Shown here in pieces: positions 5,638 to 9,103 of a DNA stretch of 9,103 nucleotides; position 1 is the first letter of the stretch; each line of letters opens with the position of its first letter. The stretch is taken from positions 1 through 9,103 of the forward strand of contig DASQWB010000059.1 in NCBI GenBank assembly GCA_035640455.1, written 5' to 3'. The position numbers were made by a program, and so were the translations under genes. The notes under the pieces are model-generated. The model had not been told where the DNA came from. It made no database searches and was given only the letters and a program-made list of their open reading frames with translations. Source of the DNA: AC-50 sp035640455. GTDB taxonomy: Bacteria > Actinomycetota > Thermoleophilia > Gaiellales > Gaiellaceae.

Positions 5638-6710
5638 GACGTCACGCGCGCCACCGCCGCGCGGAGCCTGGCGGCGTACTCCTCCGGCGTGACGAGCCAC
5701 GGCTCCACGGTCTGGCGCGCGCGGGCAGCGAGGCGCCCCGCCAGCTCGCGGTCGCTGAGGATCCGGACGAGCGCGTCGGCGAGCGCGGCCGTGTCGCCCG
5801 GCTCGACGAGCAGCCCGTTCTCGCCGTCGTGGACGAGGTCCGGGATCCCGCCGACGCGGGTCGCGACGACGGGCCGCCCGCGGCAGAGCGCCTCGACGAC
5901 GACGCGGCCCATGCCCTCGGAGCGCGAGGGGAGGACGAGCGCCGTCGCCGCGTCCAGGGCCACCGCGACCTCCGCCGTCTCGAGCCGGTTCGTCCACGTC
6001 GTCTGCTCAGGCAGGTCGGCGGCGAGCCGCTCGACGACGTCGGTGTGGGTGCCGGAGCCGACGATCCGCAGCCGCGCCCCCTCGACTCGGGGCGCCGCGA
6101 GCCGCCATGCCTCCGCCAGGCCGTCGACGTTCTTGTACAGCTCGAGCACGCCGACGAAGAGCGCCTGCGGCCACTCCGGCAGCGGCCGCGGCGGAGCCAG
6201 GAACGGCTCGAGGTCCATGAAGGCCGGGAAGACCTCGGCCGGCTCGAGCCCGACCTCGCGGACGAGCTCGGTCGTGTACGGCGACACCGTGCGGACGGCG
6301 TCGGCGCCCCGGAGCGCGGCGAGCGCGACCCGGTCGGCGAGCGGCGAGAGCGCCCGCCGAAGCGGCGAGCCGTAGAGCCGGGTCGAGGTGCGCCAGTCGC
6401 CGTGGACGTCGACGAGCACCGGCGTGTGTCGACCAACGAGGCGTCGCGCGGCCAGTGCGGCCGCGGCCTCGTAGGCGCTCTGCGCGGCGATCGCGTCGGG
6501 CCGGAAGCGGACGAGCTCGCGCGCGATCCGCGCCGGCAGCTCGGCCCAGAAGCGCGCGCCGTCGGCGGCGCGCGGCGAGACGAGCTCGAAGACCGCGTCG
6601 CCGCCCTCCCCGCTCGCGAGAACGCGCAGGTCGAGCTCCGCAGCGAGCGCGTCGAACTTGCGCTGCAGGCTTTCCGAGAGCGGCAGGCGGTACCGCGTCC
6701 GCCCGACCAT
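5634..6710 (-). CDS. GT4-family glycosyltransferase (GT-B fold)
   Basis: 358 residues from ATG 6710. The acceptor domain includes VLVDVHGDWRTSTRLYG (98-114) and ADAVRTVSPYTTELVREVGL (136-155). The donor domain has FVGVLELYKNVDGL (185-198, K193), RIVGSGTH (215-222), an intact EX7E (E265 to E273 in SEGMGRVVVEAL) and DLVHDGENGLLVEPGD (291-306). It would add one sugar to the growing lipid-linked unit. The start is uncertain: ATG 6710 overlaps the previous stop as TGATG, but conserved-looking residues I-R-P-R-V-L precede it in frame. A GAGGAGG sequence lies 4 nt before the ATC codon of that stretch (6729-6731), so initiation at a rare codon or at CTG 6713 is possible. Its stop overlaps the TTG of the methyltransferase remnant. 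Sugar specificity unknown. Confidence 0.9.
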   Translation of the reverse strand: MVGRTRYRLPLSESLQRKFDALAAELDLRVLASGEGGDAVFELVSPRAADGARFWAELPARIARELVRFRPDAIAAQSAYEAAAALAARRLVGRHTPVLVDVHGDWRTSTRLYGSPLRRALSPLADRVALAALRGADAVRTVSPYTTELVREVGLEPAEVFPAFMDLEPFLAPPRPLPEWPQALFVGVLELYKNVDGLAEAWRLAAPRVEGARLRIVGSGTHTDVVERLAADLPEQTTWTNRLETAEVAVALDAATALVLPSRSEGMGRVVVEALCRGRPVVATRVGGIPDLVHDGENGLLVEPGDTAALADALVRILSDRELAGRLAARARQTVEPWLVTPEEYAARLRAAVARVTS

Positions 6711-7846
6711 CAGGACACGTGGCCGGATGCCGCCTCCTCGAGCAGCGCCTCCAGGCGCGCGTAGATCGCCTCGGGCGCGAAGCGGGCCACGGACGCGACC
6801 GTCGCGGCACGCAGCCGCTCCTGCAGCGCCTCGTCGTCGAAGTAGCGACGGATCGCACCGGCGAGCGCCTCGGCGTCGTTCATCGGGACGAGCAGCCCGT
6901 TCTCGCCGTCGCGGAGGATCTCGGTGACTCCGCCGACGTCGGTCGAGAGCACCGGCGTCCCCACGGAGAGGGCCTCGACGACCATGTGCGGGAAGTTCTC
7001 CCAGCTCGACGAGAGGAGCGCCGCGTCGGCACCGCGGAGGAGCTCGAAGACCGTCTGCCGCGGCTGCGGGCCGAGGAAGCGCGCGCGGCCGTCCAAGGGG
7101 AGTGACAGTGCGAGCGTCTGCAACCGCTCGAGGTACGGCCCCTCGCCGGCGAGGACGAGCGACACGTCGGGGTTCCGGACGACCGCCTCGAGCGCGACCG
7201 GGATCGCCTTCTGGGGGACCATGCGCCCGGCGAAGACGAGCGTCCGTCCCTCGAGGCCGTGGCGGCGGCGAAGCTCCTCCCGGTCGTCCAGCGTCGGGGG
7301 CGAGATCGGGTTCGGGATCACGACCACCTTCTCGGGCGGTAGGCCCCAGCCGAGCGCGAGCTCGCGCAGCGCCTCGCTGGGGATGATCACGCGCGTCGCC
7401 CGGGCGAGCGCGAGGTCGCGCGCGTGACGGAGCACGCCGATCCGCAGGCCGCGCGCGTGCTGGAATCCCCCGAGGTCGGCCCCCCACAGCCGCCAGCGGA
7501 GCGAGCGCTCGAAGACCGGATCGGAGGTCAGCTTGAGGACGACCGGCTTCCGGGCGAGCGCGGCGCCGAGGCTCGACCGGCCGATCATCCCGGTCGTGTA
7601 GACGACGTCGGCCTGGCGCGCCGCCCGAGCCACGACCCGCGCCGCGACGAGATGGCGCCAGACGAGCGGCGTCCGCCGTGACGCCCAGCCGACCGGATAG
7701 CGCTCCGGGGCGGGCGGCCGGTCGGCCATCGTCACCGCGGCGACACGATGGCCGCGGTCGAGCAGGTACTCGCAGACCTCGGGCGCGTGGCTCGCCGGCC
7801 CGCCGACGTCGGGCGGCCACATCCCGGAGACGACGAGGACGTTCAG
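6710..7846 (-). CDS. GT4-family glycosyltransferase, probable CTG start
   Basis: 378 residues if translation begins at CTG 7846, which overlaps the flippase stop as CTGA. That start gives M-N-V-L-V-V-S-G-M-W-PPDVGG, the usual first strand and glycine turn of GT4 enzymes. The next ATG (MWPPDVGG) would cut into that strand, and the nearest upstream ATG (7918) would overlap the flippase by 76 nt and add 24 unlike residues. The donor domain shows LVFAGRMVPQKAI (203-215; R208, K213), LAGEGPYLE (232-240), an intact EX7E (E283 to E291 in WENFPHMVVEAL) and ILRDGENGLLVP (310-321). TTGMIGRSSLGAAL (84-97) and LKLTSDPVFERS (104-115) lie in the acceptor half. It should act on a membrane-bound acceptor in the cytoplasm; donor unknown. 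No Shine-Dalgarno precedes the CTG, so coupling to the flippase is assumed. Confidence 0.9.
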   Translation of the reverse strand: MNVLVVSGMWPPDVGGPASHAPEVCEYLLDRGHRVAAVTMADRPPAPERYPVGWASRRTPLVWRHLVAARVVARAARQADVVYTTGMIGRSSLGAALARKPVVLKLTSDPVFERSLRWRLWGADLGGFQHARGLRIGVLRHARDLALARATRVIIPSEALRELALGWGLPPEKVVVIPNPISPPTLDDREELRRRHGLEGRTLVFAGRMVPQKAIPVALEAVVRNPDVSLVLAGEGPYLERLQTLALSLPLDGRARFLGPQPRQTVFELLRGADAALLSSSWENFPHMVVEALSVGTPVLSTDVGGVTEILRDGENGLLVPMNDAEALAGAIRRYFDDEALQERLRAATVASVARFAPEAIYARLEALLEEAASGHVS

Positions 7847-9103
7847 GGCGATACCGCGGGCGCGGGCTTCGTCGCCGCTCGCGGCTCGCGGCGCAGGCGC
7901 ACGAGCAACACCGTCCATACCGCGGCGAACGCGCACGCGGCGATGAGGAAGCCGCCGGCCGCGCCGGTCGCGCCGTAGAGCGCGCCGAGGACGAGGAGCG
8001 ACGGGATCAGTACCGCGATCTCCGTCCCCTGCGCGAGGAGGCGCAGCCCCGGCCGGCCGATCGAGACCGGGAAGGACTTCGCCCAGCCCCAGACGACCTG
8101 GATCGCGGCGACGAGGAGGATGATCCGCGCCGCGTTCGTCGCGGGGACCGCCTTCGAGCCGTACGCGATCCGCAGCAGGTGCGGCATGAGCCACAGGAGC
8201 GGCGGGACGATGATCGCCATCAGCGCCGTCGCGCCGGTCACGTAGCGGCGGAGCATCCGGTAGGCGCGGTCGCTACGGCCTTGCTCGACGTGGTGCGTCT
8301 GCTCGGTCAGCAGGATCAGCCGCACCGGCGAGGAGAGCGAGGCGAAGGCCGACTCGGGCGTCTGGCCGATGCGCAGGTAGCTCACCTGCTTCGGGCCGGC
8401 CACGACTCCCAGGAGGAGCGTCCCGAGCAGGCCGCGCATCGGGCTCAGCACCGAGCCGAGGCTCGACTGGATGACGAAGCGGCGGAACGGGAGCCGGTCC
8501 TCGGCGAGCGGCGTCGGCTCGTGCGACGGGAAGCGCCGGAGGACCACGAGCGCCGTGGCGCCGATCGCACCCGTCGCAAGGAGTTGCGCGGCGAGGAGCG
8601 CGACCACCGTCTCGACGACGCCGAAGGCGGCGCCGGCCGCGAGCGCCGCGAGGCGGAGCGCCATCGACACGACGAGGAAGGCGGCGCGCACGTCGTAGCG
8701 CCGGCGGACGACGAGCGCCGCGGCGGCGATTCCCTCCGGCGCCTGCGCGATCGGCAGGAGCGCGGCGACGAGCATCGGCACAGTCAGTCCGTGCGCCCAG
8801 ATCAGGTGCGAGAGCGGCGCGAGGATCGCGATCGCGACCCCGCCGAGGAGACCACCGGCGAGCTTCAGTGCAATCCCGATGCGGAAGACGCGCCGGAAGC
8901 GTCCCCAATCCTCGCGGGCCTCGTAGCGGAAGCCGTACTTGATCACCGCCTCGTCGACGGTCAGGTCGGCGAAGAGCTGGAAGAAGCCCGTCGCGGCGAG
9001 GACGAGCGCGAGGAGACCGAAGTCGTACGTGCCGAGCTCGCGGAAGGCGACGACGCTGCCGAGGAACCCGAGCGCGGCCGAGAGGTACACGCCGGCCGCG
9101 GTC
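7843..9103 (-). CDS. Wzx-type polysaccharide flippase (MOP superfamily), 5' end missing
   Basis: The frame is open to the right edge, so the N-terminus lies outside the window; about 419 residues are visible of a family usually 430-500 long. Near the edge, TAAGVYLSAALGFLGSVVAF is a transmembrane helix, followed by RELGTYDFGLLALVLAATG and QLFADLTVDEAVIKYG, the pattern of oligosaccharide flippases of the RfbX/Wzx group. Further hydrophobic segments follow (LLGGVAIAILAPLSHLIWA, LAALAAGAAFGVVETVVALL, ALMAIIVPPLLWLMPHLL, IILLVAAIQVVW, IAVLIPSLLVLGALYG, AAGGFLIAACAFAAVWTVLL), with a basic cytoplasmic tail RLRREPRAATKPAPAVSP. It would move undecaprenyl-linked oligosaccharide units across the membrane. 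GTG 9090 is internal, not the start. It is the first visible gene of the minus-strand operon and overlaps the next GT4 gene by 4 nt. Confidence 0.88.
   Translation of the reverse strand, partial: TAAGVYLSAALGFLGSVVAFRELGTYDFGLLALVLAATGFFQLFADLTVDEAVIKYGFRYEAREDWGRFRRVFRIGIALKLAGGLLGGVAIAILAPLSHLIWAHGLTVPMLVAALLPIAQAPEGIAAAALVVRRRYDVRAAFLVVSMALRLAALAAGAAFGVVETVVALLAAQLLATGAIGATALVVLRRFPSHEPTPLAEDRLPFRRFVIQSSLGSVLSPMRGLLGTLLLGVVAGPKQVSYLRIGQTPESAFASLSSPVRLILLTEQTHHVEQGRSDRAYRMLRRYVTGATALMAIIVPPLLWLMPHLLRIAYGSKAVPATNAARIILLVAAIQVVWGWAKSFPVSIGRPGLRLLAQGTEIAVLIPSLLVLGALYGATGAAGGFLIAACAFAAVWTVLLVRLRREPRAATKPAPAVSP

Noticed and set aside
5805..6911. A 25-nt identical stretch at 5805-5829 and 6887-6911.
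   Set aside because: Both copies encode the DGENGLLV motif of GT4 enzymes, and a related version occurs near 880-915. Protein conservation plus biased codon use explains it; no mobile repeat is needed.
6711..7820. A possible fusion protein joining the 5634 glycosyltransferase to an upstream open frame reaching 7820.
   Set aside because: The upstream half is Arg/Ala/Gly-rich shadow sequence of the neighbouring GT4 gene, which has all its catalytic motifs in its own frame.
1..9103. CRISPR arrays, tRNA or rRNA genes, insertion sequences and attachment sites.
   Set aside because: No regularly spaced direct repeats, no tRNA-like clover arms with conserved loops, no transposase or integrase frames and no flanking terminal repeats were seen; the window is almost fully coding.

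Overview
This looks like a piece of a cell-surface polysaccharide locus from a very GC-rich bacterium. Glycan genes run at roughly 72-75% G+C by hand count over sampled stretches. Codons are strongly GC-biased, GTG, TTG and probably CTG starts occur, and genes are packed with 1-4 nt overlaps. Together with the protein flavour this suggests Actinomycetota, possibly class Thermoleophilia. That placement is inference from composition and remembered family sequences, not a search result.

Layout. At the left edge is the C-terminal part of a plus-strand multi-pass membrane protein resembling GT39/ArnT-like (GT-C) glycosyltransferases (1-785). Everything else is on the minus strand and is read from right to left: a Wzx-type flippase cut by the right edge (7843-9103), two GT4 glycosyltransferases (6710-7846 and 5634-6710), a broken SAM methyltransferase (5407-5637), a NodB-type polysaccharide deacetylase (4509-5402), a GNAT-type acyltransferase (3505-4512), a VapB/VapC toxin-antitoxin pair (3239-3463 and 2828-3235), and two more GT4 glycosyltransferases (1799-2824 and 702-1802). 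The last one converges on and overlaps the plus-strand gene by 84 nt. No stretch of 300 bases lacks a gene. The only intergenic gap longer than a few bases is 3464-3504, and it carries an inverted repeat and a probable leaderless promoter for vapBC.

How the genes fit together. Four GT4 enzymes would add sugars to a lipid-linked oligosaccharide on the cytoplasmic face. The deacetylase and acyltransferase would trim and re-acylate sugars, and the flippase would carry the unit across the membrane. Polymerase and initiating phosphoglycosyltransferase genes are not visible and may lie outside the window.

The notable features are: a vapBC cassette of lower G+C (about 62% in vapB) spliced into the operon so that the last two GT4 genes follow it with a 3-nt gap; a methyltransferase whose start and probable last codons survive but whose middle is gone; a series of 4-nt junctions using ATGA, GTGA, TTGA and CTGA; and a perfect 14-bp palindrome centred on the stop codon of the convergent plus-strand gene. 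I saw no clearly novel multi-gene system. The best candidate for unusual biology is the toxin-antitoxin promoter possibly driving downstream glycosyltransferases.
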